Shown here piece after piece: positions 17,339-26,859 of a stretch of DNA of 51,497 nt. The notes under the pieces were generated by a model. That model made no database searches. It was not told the DNA's origin and saw only the letters and a program-made list of their open reading frames with translations. Origin of the DNA: Microcystis wesenbergii FACHB-1317 (lineage in GTDB: Bacteria; Cyanobacteriota; Cyanobacteriia; Cyanobacteriales; Microcystaceae); assembly GCF_014696875.1 (NCBI RefSeq), contig NZ_JACJQV010000178.1:1-51497 (forward strand). Reading direction: 5' to 3'. Both the position numbers and the translations under genes were made by a program. Numbering within the stretch: the stretch's first letter is position 1; each line of letters opens with the position of its first letter.

Positions 17339-17699
17339 GAATTTAACCCCCCTAGGGAATGGTTGTGAGAAAGGCTGAAATTAATTGACGGTATAGAAGC
17401 TGTGAACCAGTGACTAACTTTTGTCACTCCCGGTAGGCTAACTTAATTAGCTAAAGCTTAATCTAATTAACACGATGTTAATTTAGTTAACAGAAGGTTA
17501 ATTGCGACTAATGCGAGACTATTATACCATACATTTGAGAAAATACAAACGTAAATTTGTTTTTTTAAAATCTTTTTATAGACGAGCTTGGCTTATCTTA
17601 AAATGTAGTACAGCTTACCTACCATGGTTATTTGACTGACGGCTAACTGCTATATTTTGTGATGACGATATAAATAGCAAAAACTATAGACGAATAGCT
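17339..17699. promoter_or_regulatory. Divergent intergenic region of the glycan operon and ycf46
   Basis: This gene-free 361-bp stretch separates two divergent genes, so it must hold both promoters. It contains a run of related short motifs (TTAATTAGCTAAAGC, TTAACACGATGTTAATTTAG, TTAACAGAAGGTTAATTG), each a TTAA-based near-repeat between 17450 and 17505, that could be operator sites. No -35/-10 pair stands out beyond AT-rich matches. Confidence 0.35.
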
Positions 17700-19205
17700 A
17701 TGAGCTTTGGTGAAGAATTTGAATTACTGCTGCGGGCGCGCTATCCTCTCATCTATATTACCACCCTAGAAGAGGAACGTCTCGAAAAAGCGATCGCCGA
17801 TATTGCCAAACAGAGCCATAACCGTGCTGTCTATGTTTGGGATTTCGTGGATGGTTATCAAGATAATCCCAATAATGAGAACTTGGCTCGGCGTAATCCC
17901 CTCCAAGCTCTTGAATTCGTCGAAAAGCTGCCGACTAACATCGCCGCGATCATAATTTTACGCGATTTCCAGCGCTTTTTAGAAGATATTGCCATCGCCA
18001 GAAAATTGCGAAATCTAGCCCGTTCTCTGAAATCTCAGCCCAAAAACCTAATTATCGTCGCTCCCGAACTGTCTATCCCCTCGGATCTAACCGAAGTAAT
18101 CACCGTCGTCGATTTTCCCCTCCCCAGTGGCGAAGAAATTAAACAGGAAATCCAGCGATTAATCGCCGCCACCGGACAACCCGTCAAAGAACCCCTCCTG
18201 GATGAATTAGTGCTTTCTGCCCAAGGATTATCTCTAGAGAGAATTCGTCGGGTTTTAGCCAAATGTTTAGCCAGTCACGGCAAAATTGAGCCAGAGGACG
18301 TGGAATTAATTTTGGCAGAAAAACGCCAATCGATTCGTCAAACCCAGATATTGGACTTTTATCCCGCCACAGAGCAGATTTCTGACATCGGCGGTCTAGA
18401 TAATCTCAAAGATTGGCTGATTCGTCGCGGTGGTGCCTTTAGTGAACGCGCCCGCGCCTACGGTTTACCCAATCCCCGGGGTTTACTCTTGGTGGGAATT
18501 CAAGGGACGGGTAAATCCCTGACAGCGAAAGCTATTTCCCATCATTGGCACTTACCGCTGCTGCGTCTAGACGTGGGGCGTTTATTTGGCGGATTGGTGG
18601 GAGAATCGGAATCGCGTACCCGTCAGATGATTAATCTCGCCGAAGCTTTAGCTCCCTGTGTGCTGTGGATAGACGAAATCGATAAAGCTTTCGCCGGAGT
18701 GGATGGGAAAGGCGACGGAGGAACCACCGGGCGGGTTTTCGGGACTTTTATCACTTGGTTAGCCGAGAAACAATCGCCCGTTTTTGTCGTCGCTACAGCT
18801 AATAACATCCAATCTCTGCCCCCGGAAATGTTGCGAAAAGGACGCTTCGATGAGATATTTTTTGTCGGACTACCTAGCCAAAAGTCCCGCGAGGAGATTT
18901 TTAGCGTTCATTTAGGGAAAGTTCGGCCCCATAATCTAAAAAGTTATGATATAAAGCGACTAGCCTACGAAACTCCTGATTTTTCGGGGGCAGAAATCGA
19001 ACAAACCATCGTGGAAGCGATGCACATCGGGTTTAGTCAAAATCGCGACTTTAGCACCGATGATGTGCTTGAGGCCGCTAGTCAGATTATACCCCTGGCT
19101 CGCACTGCTCAAGAACAGATCCAATTTCTACAGGATTGGGCTAAGTCTGGTAAAGCTCGTTTAGCCTCTCGCGATGATCGTTTTAATGTTAATCCTAACA
19201 GTTAA
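17700..19205 (+). CDS. ycf46: Ycf46-type AAA ATPase
   Basis: 501 residues. Residues 1-220 are the family-specific N-terminal domain ([20 protein letters not shown]). The AAA module follows, with Walker A GIQGTGKS (266-273), Walker B VLWIDEID (321-328) and an arginine-finger region near [14 protein letters not shown]. Ycf46 is found in cyanobacteria and some algal plastids. I recall a report linking a cyanobacterial homologue to inorganic-carbon uptake, but the mechanism is not settled. The downstream SH3-domain gene starts 12 bp after this stop, so the two are probably one operon. No disruption is seen and the length is typical. Confidence 0.9.
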   Translation: MSFGEEFELLLRARYPLIYITTLEEERLEKAIADIAKQSHNRAVYVWDFVDGYQDNPNNENLARRNPLQALEFVEKLPTNIAAIIILRDFQRFLEDIAIARKLRNLARSLKSQPKNLIIVAPELSIPSDLTEVITVVDFPLPSGEEIKQEIQRLIAATGQPVKEPLLDELVLSAQGLSLERIRRVLAKCLASHGKIEPEDVELILAEKRQSIRQTQILDFYPATEQISDIGGLDNLKDWLIRRGGAFSERARAYGLPNPRGLLLVGIQGTGKSLTAKAISHHWHLPLLRLDVGRLFGGLVGESESRTRQMINLAEALAPCVLWIDEIDKAFAGVDGKGDGGTTGRVFGTFITWLAEKQSPVFVVATANNIQSLPPEMLRKGRFDEIFFVGLPSQKSREEIFSVHLGKVRPHNLKSYDIKRLAYETPDFSGAEIEQTIVEAMHIGFSQNRDFSTDDVLEAASQIIPLARTAQEQIQFLQDWAKSGKARLASRDDRFNVNPNS

Positions 19206-19217
19206 TTTAGCACCAAT

Positions 19218-19739
19218 ATGAAGCGTTTATCTGGTTTATTGCAATTTATGGTCGGTTTTGTCATGGGAGTGGCGATTTTGGTCGGTGGGGCCACTGCTGT
19301 CGCCTATATGCTTCTCTCCGGTATGAATTCTAATCCTCCTAAACCCATCTTTACCGAGGAGAAAAAAGAGGAAACTAAGGAGGAAAAAGCCGCCGTCAAA
19401 CCTTCTCCCGTCCCTACTACTCCGGTCCAAGAACAACCCCAAGCTGAGGTGAAAGAGTCTCCCACAGCTGCACCAGCAGCAAAAGCTGCCCCGAAACCCA
19501 GTCCCGAAGCAAGAAAAAAAGAAACCACCTCCGAGGGTTATCAAGCGCGGGTGACATGGCAAAGCGGTTTAAGTCTAAGGGCTGAACCTACCAGTCAATC
19601 GACTCGTCTCGGCGGTCTGGATTATAATACTAAAGTCAGCGTGGTGGGAACCAGCAGCGATGGCCAGTGGCAGCGCGTGCGTCTGTCCGATGGTCGCGAA
19701 GGTTGGATTAAAGCGGGTAATATTTCCAGAGTCCAGTAA
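19218..19739 (+). CDS. Membrane-anchored SH3-domain protein
   Basis: 173 residues. A single N-terminal membrane helix (about 9-33, LQFMVGFVMGVAILVGGATA) is followed by a long Lys/Glu/Pro/Ala-rich linker (about 45-105). A bacterial SH3 domain spans about 108-172 (YQARVTWQSGLSLRAEPTSQ and GQWQRVRLSDGREGWIKAGN). SH3b domains outside the membrane usually bind peptidoglycan or protein partners, and the linker would span the periplasm. It lies 12 bp downstream of ycf46 and probably shares its transcript, though no functional link is known to me. Confidence 0.8.
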   Translation: MKRLSGLLQFMVGFVMGVAILVGGATAVAYMLLSGMNSNPPKPIFTEEKKEETKEEKAAVKPSPVPTTPVQEQPQAEVKESPTAAPAAKAAPKPSPEARKKETTSEGYQARVTWQSGLSLRAEPTSQSTRLGGLDYNTKVSVVGTSSDGQWQRVRLSDGREGWIKAGNISRVQ

Positions 19740-19747
19740 ATATTTAG

Positions 19748-19894
19748 CTACACTTCGCTTCTCATCAGGATTTTAGGCTTCTTTGTCACCCCGTCAGAGC
19801 AAGAGCAAAGCACAGACAGAAGCGAAGCATAAACATCTTCAAGCTGCTTTTGAGAAGGAGACGGGTTGCTAAAGCCTCTATAATAAGTAGCCAT
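19748..19894 (-). CDS. Possible 48-residue small protein, unrecognised
   Basis: An open frame reads MATYYRGFSNPSPSQKQLED and then VYASLLSVLCSCSDGVTKKP before stopping at 19748. It occupies most of the 207-bp gap before ndhC on the opposite strand. The composition is protein-like with an SPSQKQLE turn, and I have a vague memory of such short proteins in Microcystis. No domain is known to me. It could be the remnant of a larger gene or a chance frame over the ndhC leader. Confidence 0.3.
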   Translation of the reverse strand: MATYYRGFSNPSPSQKQLEDVYASLLSVLCSCSDGVTKKPKILMRSEV

Positions 19895-19946
19895 AGAGAT
19901 GCCGACAACTTCCCCTGTCGATAGCGAATAAGGAGAAAAAAACCCA

Positions 19947-20309
19947 GTGTTTGTCCTCAAAGGTTACGAGTATTTTCTAGGATTTCTGCTCGCTTGCAGT
20001 TTAGTACCAATCCTATCCCTAACTGCCTCCCAAGTCCTGCGGCCTAGTGGTGGCGGTCCGGAAAGACGCACCACCTATGAATCGGGGATGGAACCGATCG
20101 GCGGTGCTTGGATTCAGTTTAACATTCGTTATTATATGTTTGCCCTTGTTTTCGTGGTTTTTGACGTGGAAACCGTCTTTCTCTACCCTTGGGCGGTAGC
20201 TTTCAATCAATTGGGCCTATTAGCTTTTGTAGAAGCATTGATCTTTATTGCTATTCTTGTGGTTGCTCTCGTCTATGCTTGGCGGAAAGGAGCCTTAGAA
20301 TGGTCATAA
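19947..20309 (+). CDS. ndhC: NAD(P)H-quinone oxidoreductase subunit 3
   Basis: 120 residues with three membrane helices, the standard NdhC size. The conserved loop after helix 1 reads [20 protein letters not shown], followed by [16 protein letters not shown], both hallmark segments of complex I subunit 3/NuoA. The start is GTG, preceded by AATAAGGAGAAAA, a good ribosome site. It is the first gene of the ndhC-K-J operon of thylakoid NDH-1, which carries cyclic electron flow, respiration and CO2-uptake functions. Confidence 0.95.
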   Translation: MFVLKGYEYFLGFLLACSLVPILSLTASQVLRPSGGGPERRTTYESGMEPIGGAWIQFNIRYYMFALVFVVFDVETVFLYPWAVAFNQLGLLAFVEALIFIAILVVALVYAWRKGALEWS

Positions 20310-20356
20310 CGGCCATAATTTTCCTTATTTTTGACTTTTCATGAGAGGATAACCGG

Positions 20357-21100
20357 ATGAGTCCCCACCCTACCAGCGAATTTAAGCAAATTATCGAACA
20401 ACAAAGCGAAAAAATCCTTAATCCCATCGAACGCACCAAAGTTACCCAGGATTTATCGGAAAATGTCATCCTCACTACCGTTGATGACCTGTATAACTGG
20501 GCGCGTTTGTCAAGTCTTTGGCCGATGCTATACGGTACAGCCTGCTGTTTTATCGAGTTCGCAGCCTTGATTGGTTCCCGTTTTGATTTCGATCGCTTTG
20601 GTTTAGTTCCCCGTTCTAGTCCCCGGCAAGCTGATTTAATCATCACTGCCGGTACAGTTACCATGAAAATGGCCCCCGCTTTGGTGCGTCTGTACGAAGA
20701 AATGCCGGAACCTAAATATGTGATCGCCATGGGGGCCTGTACGATTACGGGGGGAATGTTCAGCAGTGACTCCACCACCGCAGTTAGAGGGGTAGATAAG
20801 CTTATCCCCGTGGATGTCTATATACCCGGTTGTCCCCCCCGTCCGGAAGCGATTATCGACGCGATTATTAAACTGCGGAAAAAAGTCGCTAACGAATCTA
20901 TTCAAGAACGCGGGACTGTCCTCCAGCAAACCAATCGTTATTACAGCACCACCCACAAAATGCAGCCCACGGAACCGATTCTTACAGGTAAATATCTACA
21001 ATCGGCCACCCGTCAAGCACCTCCGAAAGAGTTACTAGAAGCCACTGGTATGCCTGTTCCCCCCGCTCTTTTGACCACGAAACAAAAGGAAGAAATCTAA
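20357..21100 (+). CDS. ndhK: NAD(P)H-quinone oxidoreductase subunit K
   Basis: 247 residues, homologous to NuoB. It carries the terminal [4Fe-4S] cluster N2, whose ligands are visible as C63 and C64 ([12 protein letters not shown]), C128 ([10 protein letters not shown]) and C159 ([10 protein letters not shown]). It sits at the junction of the hydrophilic arm and the membrane, passing electrons to plastoquinone. The gene begins 47 bp after ndhC, and its stop codon directly abuts the ATG of ndhJ. The C-terminal 50 residues after KLRKK are a cyanobacterial extension. Confidence 0.96.
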   Translation: MSPHPTSEFKQIIEQQSEKILNPIERTKVTQDLSENVILTTVDDLYNWARLSSLWPMLYGTACCFIEFAALIGSRFDFDRFGLVPRSSPRQADLIITAGTVTMKMAPALVRLYEEMPEPKYVIAMGACTITGGMFSSDSTTAVRGVDKLIPVDVYIPGCPPRPEAIIDAIIKLRKKVANESIQERGTVLQQTNRYYSTTHKMQPTEPILTGKYLQSATRQAPPKELLEATGMPVPPALLTTKQKEEI

Positions 21101-21604
21101 ATGACTGAAGAAACGACAGCTATTGTGCAAGCTGGCCCCACTTCGATTTGGTTAAGCGAAAATGGTTTTGAGCATCAAGCTTTAGAAGCTGACCATAGTG
21201 GTGTGGAATTGATTCAAGTCGAAGCAGACTTTTTAATTCCTCTGGCCACTGCTTTATACGCTTATGGTTTTAATTATCTCCAATGTCAGGGCGCTTACGA
21301 TTTGGGACCGGGGAAAGAATTGGTTAGTTTCTATCATCTGGTCAAAGTAACCGATAATGTCGATAGTCCCGTGGAAGTGCGCTTAAAAGTCTTTCTTCCT
21401 CGAGATAATCCCCGGGTTGCTTCGGTTTACTGGATTTGGAAAGCCGCTGACTGGCAAGAACGAGAAAGTTATGATATGTTCGGCATTATTTATGAAGGAC
21501 ATCCCCACCTGAAACGGATTTTAATGCCGGAAGATTGGGTCGGTTGGCCTCTACGCAAAGATTACGTTTCTCCCGAATTCTACGAACTACAGGACGCTTA
21601 CTAA
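21101..21604 (+). CDS. ndhJ: NAD(P)H-quinone oxidoreductase subunit J
   Basis: 167 residues, the NuoC/30-kDa subunit homologue of the NDH-1 hydrophilic arm. Family segments are visible: [20 protein letters not shown] at about 115-134 and [20 protein letters not shown] towards the end. It follows ndhK without a gap (TAA then ATG), so translation is likely coupled. It closes the ndhC-K-J operon. No terminator hairpin with a T-run is obvious in the next 140 bp, but a palindromic repeat lies at 21640-21720. Confidence 0.95.
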   Translation: MTEETTAIVQAGPTSIWLSENGFEHQALEADHSGVELIQVEADFLIPLATALYAYGFNYLQCQGAYDLGPGKELVSFYHLVKVTDNVDSPVEVRLKVFLPRDNPRVASVYWIWKAADWQERESYDMFGIIYEGHPHLKRILMPEDWVGWPLRKDYVSPEFYELQDAY

Positions 21605-21639
21605 GTCGAGAAACTAATCACTAAGTAGGGAGGCAAAAT

Positions 21640-21720
21640 TATTTGTAGGATGAGTTAGCGGTAGCGTAACCCATGCAGGCGTTGGGTTTCATGCTTCAAC
21701 CCAACCTACGTTCATCTTAT
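21640..21720. repeat. Palindromic intergenic repeat between convergent ndhJ and ubiD
   Basis: TAGGATGAGTTAGCGGTAGC, then GTAACCCATGCAGGCGTTGG, is followed by GGTTTCATGCTTCAACCCAA and CCTACGTTCATC. The inner CGTTGGGTTTCATG...CAACCCAACCTACG arms can fold back. Repeats of this GTAGGxTGxGTTAG type are common between cyanobacterial genes. A second, weaker example lies at 37621-37690. Confidence 0.5.
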
Positions 21721-21746
21721 ATTTAATTCCACCCACCTACTTAAAT

Positions 21747-23252
21747 CTACATTTCGTAGCCAAACTTATTGGCATCCACTTCTTGTAAATTAATATCGAT
21801 TAAACCGTATTCTGACCAGCGTTGGGAAACCTTGACCGCCATGGCCGGATCCGACTCCAAAGGTTCCCCCCATTCGTGGTCAGTTTCGGGATACATTTTA
21901 GTGGTGGCATCAATTCCCATTCTCCCCCCCAAACCGACCTTTTCGCTGGCAAAATCGAGGCTATCAAAGGGGGTTTCCGGGAGAATAAACACATCGCGAA
22001 CCGGATCCACTTTAGAACTAATTGCCCAAACCACTTGCCGGGGGTCGCGAATATTAATCTCCTTATCGACGACGATGACAAATTTAGTATAGGTGAACTG
22101 GGGTAAGGCACTCCAAAAAGCTAAGGCCGCTCGCCGCGCTTGCCCTGGATAGGACTTATCAATGGAGATAATCGCCGCTTTATAGCTTAAAGCTTCCATC
22201 GGCAGGAAAAAATCCCTGATTTCCGACACCTGTTGCCGTAAAATTGGCGTATAAATACGATTAAGAGCGATGGCCATCATCGCCTCTTCCTTGGGAGGAC
22301 GACCGCTAAAAGTGGTTAAATAAATGGGGTCGCGACGATGGGTCATGCAGTGGAAATGAATCAGAGGTGAATCTTCCACACCGCCATAGTAACCCATGTG
22401 ATCACCAAAGGGTCCATCTGGCAATACCTCTCCGGGGGTAATTGTTCCTTCGAGGACGATTTCTGAGTCGGCCGGCACTTGCAAATCGAGGGTTTTACAC
22501 TTGGCTAACTGTACCCCAGAACCGCCGTACAATCCCGCAAACAGCCATTCTGAGAGATCTACGGGGATAGGAGTGGCGGCGGCCATGATAATCAGAGGAT
22601 CGACCCCTAAAGCAATGGCTATTTCTAATTTTTTGCCCATCTGTGCCGCTTTTCGCAGGTGACGCGCCCCACCGCGCACGGATAACCAGTGGACGGTCAT
22701 GGTATTGTGAGACTGTAGCTGTAAGCGATAGACACCGACGTTAGGGGTTCCCGTTTCGCAATCTTTAGTAATTACTAGCCCTAGGGTGATAATCTGGCCT
22801 GCATCCCCCGGATAGGGACGAATCATCGGAATTTTCTTTAAATCTACTTCATCCCCTTCTAAAATCACCTGTTGACAGGCAGGAAAAAAGTTACGGTTGG
22901 GTTTGGCTTTCAGGACATCAAATAAAACTTTACCAAAATCGATCGCTTGGGAGAGTTTTTTCGGCGGTTTCGGTTGTTGCAACAGGGCGAGTTTTTTGCC
23001 TAAATCTTCCAATTCTTCGGGTTTATTCAGGTTCATCGCCCAACAGATGCGTTCTACCGTTCCCATTAGGTTAATAGCGACGGGAAACTCGGCCCCTTGC
23101 ACGTTTTCAAACAGTAGGGCCGGTCCCCCCACCTGTAGCATCCGATTAGCGATCTCGGCAATTTCTAAATCGGCAGAGACCGATGCACTAATGCGGCGTA
23201 ATTGGCCACGATCTTCTAAAAGCTTAATAAATCCTCGTAAGTCTCTAGCCAT
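21747..23252 (-). CDS. UbiD family prenylated-FMN-dependent decarboxylase
   Basis: 501 residues, normal for UbiD. It starts MARDLRGFIKLLEDRGQLRR. The conserved SGRPPKEEAMMAIALNRIY and the E-x-x-x-R-type acid/base region with LPDGPFGDHMGYYGG are visible. In cyanobacteria the nearest function is decarboxylation of 4-hydroxy-3-prenylbenzoate in plastoquinone synthesis, which needs prFMN from a UbiX partner. No UbiX gene is in the window. Other UbiD relatives act on different aromatic acids, so the substrate is inferred. The gene converges on ndhJ. Confidence 0.88.
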   Translation of the reverse strand: MARDLRGFIKLLEDRGQLRRISASVSADLEIAEIANRMLQVGGPALLFENVQGAEFPVAINLMGTVERICWAMNLNKPEELEDLGKKLALLQQPKPPKKLSQAIDFGKVLFDVLKAKPNRNFFPACQQVILEGDEVDLKKIPMIRPYPGDAGQIITLGLVITKDCETGTPNVGVYRLQLQSHNTMTVHWLSVRGGARHLRKAAQMGKKLEIAIALGVDPLIIMAAATPIPVDLSEWLFAGLYGGSGVQLAKCKTLDLQVPADSEIVLEGTITPGEVLPDGPFGDHMGYYGGVEDSPLIHFHCMTHRRDPIYLTTFSGRPPKEEAMMAIALNRIYTPILRQQVSEIRDFFLPMEALSYKAAIISIDKSYPGQARRAALAFWSALPQFTYTKFVIVVDKEINIRDPRQVVWAISSKVDPVRDVFILPETPFDSLDFASEKVGLGGRMGIDATTKMYPETDHEWGEPLESDPAMAVKVSQRWSEYGLIDINLQEVDANKFGYEM

Positions 23253-23432
23253 GATGAAGAAATGTAAATAAATCCCTGTCTCTATTATCTCTTAGGGCGG
23301 CAGTTTCTGTCGGGGGTAGTCACCGTTTTGAGAGTTTGAGGCGATTCTCGTCTAGAATTAAGTAAAAAAATCCCCATCTTGCCAGGGTCATTCCTAACCC
23401 TAAATTTATGCTTATTCAGCCCGGAGGTCAAC

Positions 23433-24524
23433 ATGATTAAGGATATTGAAATTAGTAATTTTAGATGTTTTGAGCATACCAAAATTGAAGGTTTTGAGCG
23501 AGTTAATTTAATTGGTGGTAAAAACAATTCAGGGAAAACTGCCTTGTTAGAGGCAATATTTTTGTATAGTTATCCCTATCCAAATACTATTTATCAAGTC
23601 AGAGAAGCTATTCGCAAGGAATCTTTAGCAGTTGTTCAGACTGTTCCCAAAAATGCCTGGGATAATTTATTATTCAATCTTGATAGAAAAAATATTATTG
23701 AGTTAAAAGGCTCCCAATCTAACCAAGGAGATAAATTGGTAAAAATATCGATTTCTGGTTCTCTTAAAGATAGTGTTCTAGGCATCTCTGAAGACTGGCA
23801 AAAATTATACGATTTTATCGCTAAAGATAAATCAGTTATTTCTATCTTAAATATTCACACAAGTTTTGACCATGATCAGGACTCAAATGATGAGCAAATG
23901 AACTATTTTTTAATTGCTAGTTCTAAGGAGATACTAGCTTTACCTAATGGGGGTGATGAGGAACCAGTAATCATTGCCGCATCTGTCAATAAACCTTTGA
24001 AAGACTTGAGCGAGTCCTATACTAAAATAGTTTTTAATGAACAGGAAGAAGAAGTGCTAAAAGCTCTACAAATTCTCGATCCTTCCATTGAGAAAATAGA
24101 AAGTTTTTTTCTGGGCGAACCAAATTTATATCTGAAAAGAAAAGAGAGAAAACGCCTACCCATATCTCTGTTTGGTGAAGCTATTAATCGTCTGATAGAG
24201 ATGATTTTTGCTCTACTCATCAATCCTAAAAAAATTATTTTTATCGATGAAATAGAAAATGGTATTCACTATACTGCTTACCCAGATATTTGGAAAACTT
24301 TATTCCGATTAGCTATCGAACTAGATAGCCAAATTTTTGCCACAACCCACAGTTTAGAGATGATCCAAGCTTTTGCCGATGTGGGGTTAGAATATTATCC
24401 AGAACAGGGGGCCTATTTTGAACTAGCAAGGAGTCCCAGAACTGATAAAATTATTGGTATTAAAAGACAATTAAGCACTTTAGAGTACGCCTTAAAACAT
24501 GGCAATGAGGTGAGAGGTGAGTAA
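23433..24524 (+). CDS. SMC/OLD-like AAA ATPase of a two-gene AAA-TOPRIM module
   Basis: 363 residues. It begins MIKDIEISNFRCFEHTKIEG, the typical first strand of OLD/RecF-like ATPases. Walker A is GGKNNSGKT (28-36), Walker B is KKIIFIDEIENG at about 265-275, and a switch-like ATTHSLEMIQAF follows. I took the ATG at 23433 because GGAGGTCAAC precedes it and the fold starts there; an upstream frame from 23379 lacks support. The stop overlaps the next gene by 8 bp. ABC-type ATPases coupled to TOPRIM nucleases occur in OLD and PARIS anti-phage systems. Base composition is AT-richer than that of the neighbouring core genes. Confidence 0.82.
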   Translation: MIKDIEISNFRCFEHTKIEGFERVNLIGGKNNSGKTALLEAIFLYSYPYPNTIYQVREAIRKESLAVVQTVPKNAWDNLLFNLDRKNIIELKGSQSNQGDKLVKISISGSLKDSVLGISEDWQKLYDFIAKDKSVISILNIHTSFDHDQDSNDEQMNYFLIASSKEILALPNGGDEEPVIIAASVNKPLKDLSESYTKIVFNEQEEEVLKALQILDPSIEKIESFFLGEPNLYLKRKERKRLPISLFGEAINRLIEMIFALLINPKKIIFIDEIENGIHYTAYPDIWKTLFRLAIELDSQIFATTHSLEMIQAFADVGLEYYPEQGAYFELARSPRTDKIIGIKRQLSTLEYALKHGNEVRGE

Positions 24525-25218
24525 CTTATTAATCGTCGAGAGCAAGAATGATAAAATTTTTATCGAAGCCCTAGTAAAATACTTAAATATTAACAAAATT
24601 CAGTTAGATAAACCGATTTGCTTTGAGGAAGATGACTATAAATGTTTACAGGGTTTAGATCAAGCTAAATTAACCAGCACTTTCGATGAAATTAAGGCGA
24701 CTATTCGTAAAAAAGCTATCCCTAAAGTTGGTATTATTATCGATCAAGATTCTGATACTAAGACAGAGCGACTAAATTGGCTTAACGATTGTCTAAAAAA
24801 GGTGTATCCAGAAGCGGAAGATATTAGGGAAACCAGTCAGCTTTATAGATTGACAACAATAGAAGATCAAATCACAGAATTTGCTTGTTATTTTACCAAT
24901 GTGGACGGACAAGGAGAACTAGAAACAGTTCTCAAGAAGATTAAAAGTCAAGATTCCACCTATGCGGATTGTTTAGAAGACTGGAGAAATTGTTTAAACA
25001 AGCAAAAAAAATTGATTAAAGACAAAGATTTTGATAAGTTTTGGATTAGTAACTATTTACGATTTGATACCTGTTCCACAGAAGACAAAAAACAAGCTGG
25101 CAGGAAATGCAGTATGAATGGATTTGATTATGTTATGAAAAACAAACGTCATATTTGGAACTTTGAGCATGAGGTATTAAATGAACTCAAAGAATTTTTA
25201 CAACTATTTGCTGTTTAA
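24517..25218 (+). CDS. TOPRIM-like DUF3226 protein, probable effector of the AAA module
   Basis: 233 residues. The TOPRIM pattern is visible: MSNLLIVESKNDKIFIEALV with the conserved Glu (E8), then GIIIDQDSD with D76 and D78 as the DxD pair. A Lys/Asp-rich helical C-terminal half follows, with YLRFDTCSTED. I recall this combination as DUF3226, a TOPRIM-clan family. It overlaps the ATPase gene by 8 bp, so the two are translated together. In PARIS the TOPRIM partner (AriB, DUF4435) is released by the ATPase to cleave RNA or DNA and halt infected cells; that is an analogy here, not shown. Confidence 0.75.
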   Translation: MSNLLIVESKNDKIFIEALVKYLNINKIQLDKPICFEEDDYKCLQGLDQAKLTSTFDEIKATIRKKAIPKVGIIIDQDSDTKTERLNWLNDCLKKVYPEAEDIRETSQLYRLTTIEDQITEFACYFTNVDGQGELETVLKKIKSQDSTYADCLEDWRNCLNKQKKLIKDKDFDKFWISNYLRFDTCSTEDKKQAGRKCSMNGFDYVMKNKRHIWNFEHEVLNELKEFLQLFAV

Positions 25219-25220
25219 TC

Positions 25221-25247
25221 AAAAATCCCCCTAGAAATCTAGAGGGA
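25221..25247 (-). terminator. Terminator of psbV
   Basis: On the minus strand CCCTCTAG pairs with CTAGGGGG around a short loop and is followed by ATTTTTGATT. It lies about 25 bp past the psbV stop. The stem is symmetric, but the T-run exists only on this strand. Confidence 0.7.
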
Positions 25248-25270
25248 TCGAGGGATATATGGAGGGCAAT

Positions 25271-25756
25271 TTAGAAGTAAATTGTACCACCCCAGCGCTC
25301 GTCTAGACGGGGAGCAACCAACAGATAAGCGGCGACGTTATACACATCATCTTCGGTCAGATTGCGTAATTCTGGGAAGATATCGGGACGGCTAACATTG
25401 GGATGAAATTCGCTTAGATCATCTTCACCATCGTAACTGGTGGGATGTTCTAGATAATCAATCAATGCTAACAGATTATCTCTGGGAGGTTCCGCTTTTG
25501 CCAGATCGGCCAGACCCAAACTGACGTTATTATTAGTTTTGGTTTTACCTTGCAGGTGGCACTTAGTACAATTGGCGACAAAAAGTTTCTGTCCTTCCGT
25601 CGCTTGTTCAGAAGTCAAAGTCACCGATTCCCCTGCGTCATTGAGGGTGATGGTGAGGGTTTTTTCATTGAGTTCTAAGGCACTAGCGCCGTTAAGATTG
25701 AATTGTAATACAAAAAAGACTACAGCGATCGCTGCCACAATCAAACGTTTGATCAT
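25271..25756 (-). CDS. psbV: Photosystem II cytochrome c-550
   Basis: 161 residues. A signal peptide covers residues 1-26 (MIKRLIVAAIAVVFFVLQFN, cleaved after ASA), leaving a mature protein starting LELNEKTLT. The haem site is NCTKCH (C63, C66, H67), and the second axial His lies in EFHPNVSRPDIFPEL. PsbV is an extrinsic lumenal subunit that stabilises the Mn4CaO5 cluster. Length and mature start fit the family. It has its own terminator and stands alone. Confidence 0.97.
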   Translation of the reverse strand: MIKRLIVAAIAVVFFVLQFNLNGASALELNEKTLTITLNDAGESVTLTSEQATEGQKLFVANCTKCHLQGKTKTNNNVSLGLADLAKAEPPRDNLLALIDYLEHPTSYDGEDDLSEFHPNVSRPDIFPELRNLTEDDVYNVAAYLLVAPRLDERWGGTIYF

Positions 25757-25884
25757 TGTTCTCCTACTCGCAATTGTTCCAAGAAAGGGAATTTTAAGGT
25801 GACTAAAAAATTTTCTCCTCTGGGAGGGTGTCGATCGATTCTAAGTGATCACGGACACCGAGAAGATCGCAGTGGGGAATAAAG

Positions 25885-26091
25885 TCAAGGGGACGTTTCC
25901 GTTTTCGAGGCGGTTACTCCTGAGCGTTGGGATAAAATCAGTGAGATAATTGCTTTAGCATCTTCTAGGGCGAGATTAGTCTGCCGATCTTTATAGGAGA
26001 TGCCTAATTGGTCGCAAAGTGACAACACAGATTCATCGGCCAGATCGTACTCTGCCGCAATATCAGCGATCGATAGATCAGCAAAACCCAT
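25885..26091 (-). CDS. Small conserved protein with IF-2 N-terminal-like fold
   Basis: 68 residues, MGFADLSIADIAAEYDLADESVLSLCDQLGISYKDRQ.... The LSIADIAAEYDLxxESVLxLCDQLGI pattern recalls the small helical domain at the start of bacterial IF-2 and similar helix-turn-helix modules, which bind RNA or proteins. Such short cyanobacterial proteins are conserved but uncharacterised. It lies 130 bp upstream of psbV on the same strand and could share its transcript. Confidence 0.7.
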   Translation of the reverse strand: MGFADLSIADIAAEYDLADESVLSLCDQLGISYKDRQTNLALEDAKAIISLILSQRSGVTASKTETSP

Positions 26092-26577
26092 AGTCTAACG
26101 CACCCACCAAGGATAGAGAATACTTATTAGTTACCATAATTATCATGCCATTGCTGGGGACATTCTTAACAGTGATCAGTGATCAGTGATCAGTTATCAG
26201 TGATCAGTTATCAGTTATCAGTGATCAGATGTGAGTTTTCAGTTCACTGATTACTGTTTACTGTTTACTGGACGGCTACGCCGTGCCTTTGGCAACACTG
26301 AAAAAAGCTCCCATCGCACCACACCCTACACCCATCACCCCATCACCCCACACCCCACACCCCCAAAATTCCCTAATTTTCCCGACTTTTGGACTATTTA
26401 CTCCTCAAGATAGAGACTCGTGTCAACAAATTTAATTAAAATCGCAAAAAACCTGAAAAAATACTAAAATGTGATTAAGAATGTTATTTTTAGCGTTGTA
26501 AGGCTAAATCTTTCTCGATAACATTGTAATCATACCTCAACACTCTTTTGTACAAAGGGCTGCACCTTTGTTAACTT
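26092..26577. repeat. Repeat-rich spacer with heptamer array
   Basis: There is no supported gene in this 486-bp gap. 26171-26229 is an array of 7-bp units mixing GTTATCA and GTGATCA. It is followed by TGAGTTTTCAGTTCACTG and by GGACGGCTACGCCGTGCC at about 26271, a block repeated at 48340-48385. Then 26310-26375 is CACCCCATCACC-type simple sequence. The last 100 bp before remA are AT-rich and should hold its promoter. Confidence 0.7.
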
Positions 26578-26847
26578 ATGGATATACAACTGATCAACAT
26601 CGGCTTCGGTAATATTGTTTCCGCTAATCGGGTTATCGCCATCGTTAGCCCAGAATCGGCTCCTATCAAACGCATCATCAGTGATGCTCGGGATAAAGGC
26701 TGTTTAATCGATGCTACCTACGGAAGACGGACTCGTGCGGTGATCATCACCGATTCTAGTCATGTGGTGCTGTCGGCCATTCAACCGGAAACCGTGGCTC
26801 ACCGTTTCGTGGTCAACAAGGAAGCCCCTGTTAATAGTAGCAACTAA
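26578..26847 (+). CDS. RemA/DUF370 family regulator
   Basis: 89 residues, [33 protein letters not shown] and a central [22 protein letters not shown]. This is the DUF370 family. In Bacillus subtilis RemA is a DNA-binding ring protein that activates extracellular-matrix operons. The role in cyanobacteria is not established. The gene is followed after 12 bp by gmk, an order also seen around remA in Bacillus. Confidence 0.88.
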   Translation: MDIQLINIGFGNIVSANRVIAIVSPESAPIKRIISDARDKGCLIDATYGRRTRAVIITDSSHVVLSAIQPETVAHRFVVNKEAPVNSSN

Positions 26848-26859
26848 GTTATTAACCCC

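Noticed and set aside
20251-20778. 175-codon minus frame over ndhC and ndhK
   Set aside because: It is the shadow of two certain genes; no motif.
25885-26091. Small protein considered as a truncated IF-2
   Set aside because: Only a short helical pattern resembles the IF-2 N-terminus; no G domain is present and the frame looks complete.
26171-26229. Heptamer array considered as a CRISPR array
   Set aside because: The units are 7 bp with no spacers of constant length between longer repeats, and no cas gene is nearby.
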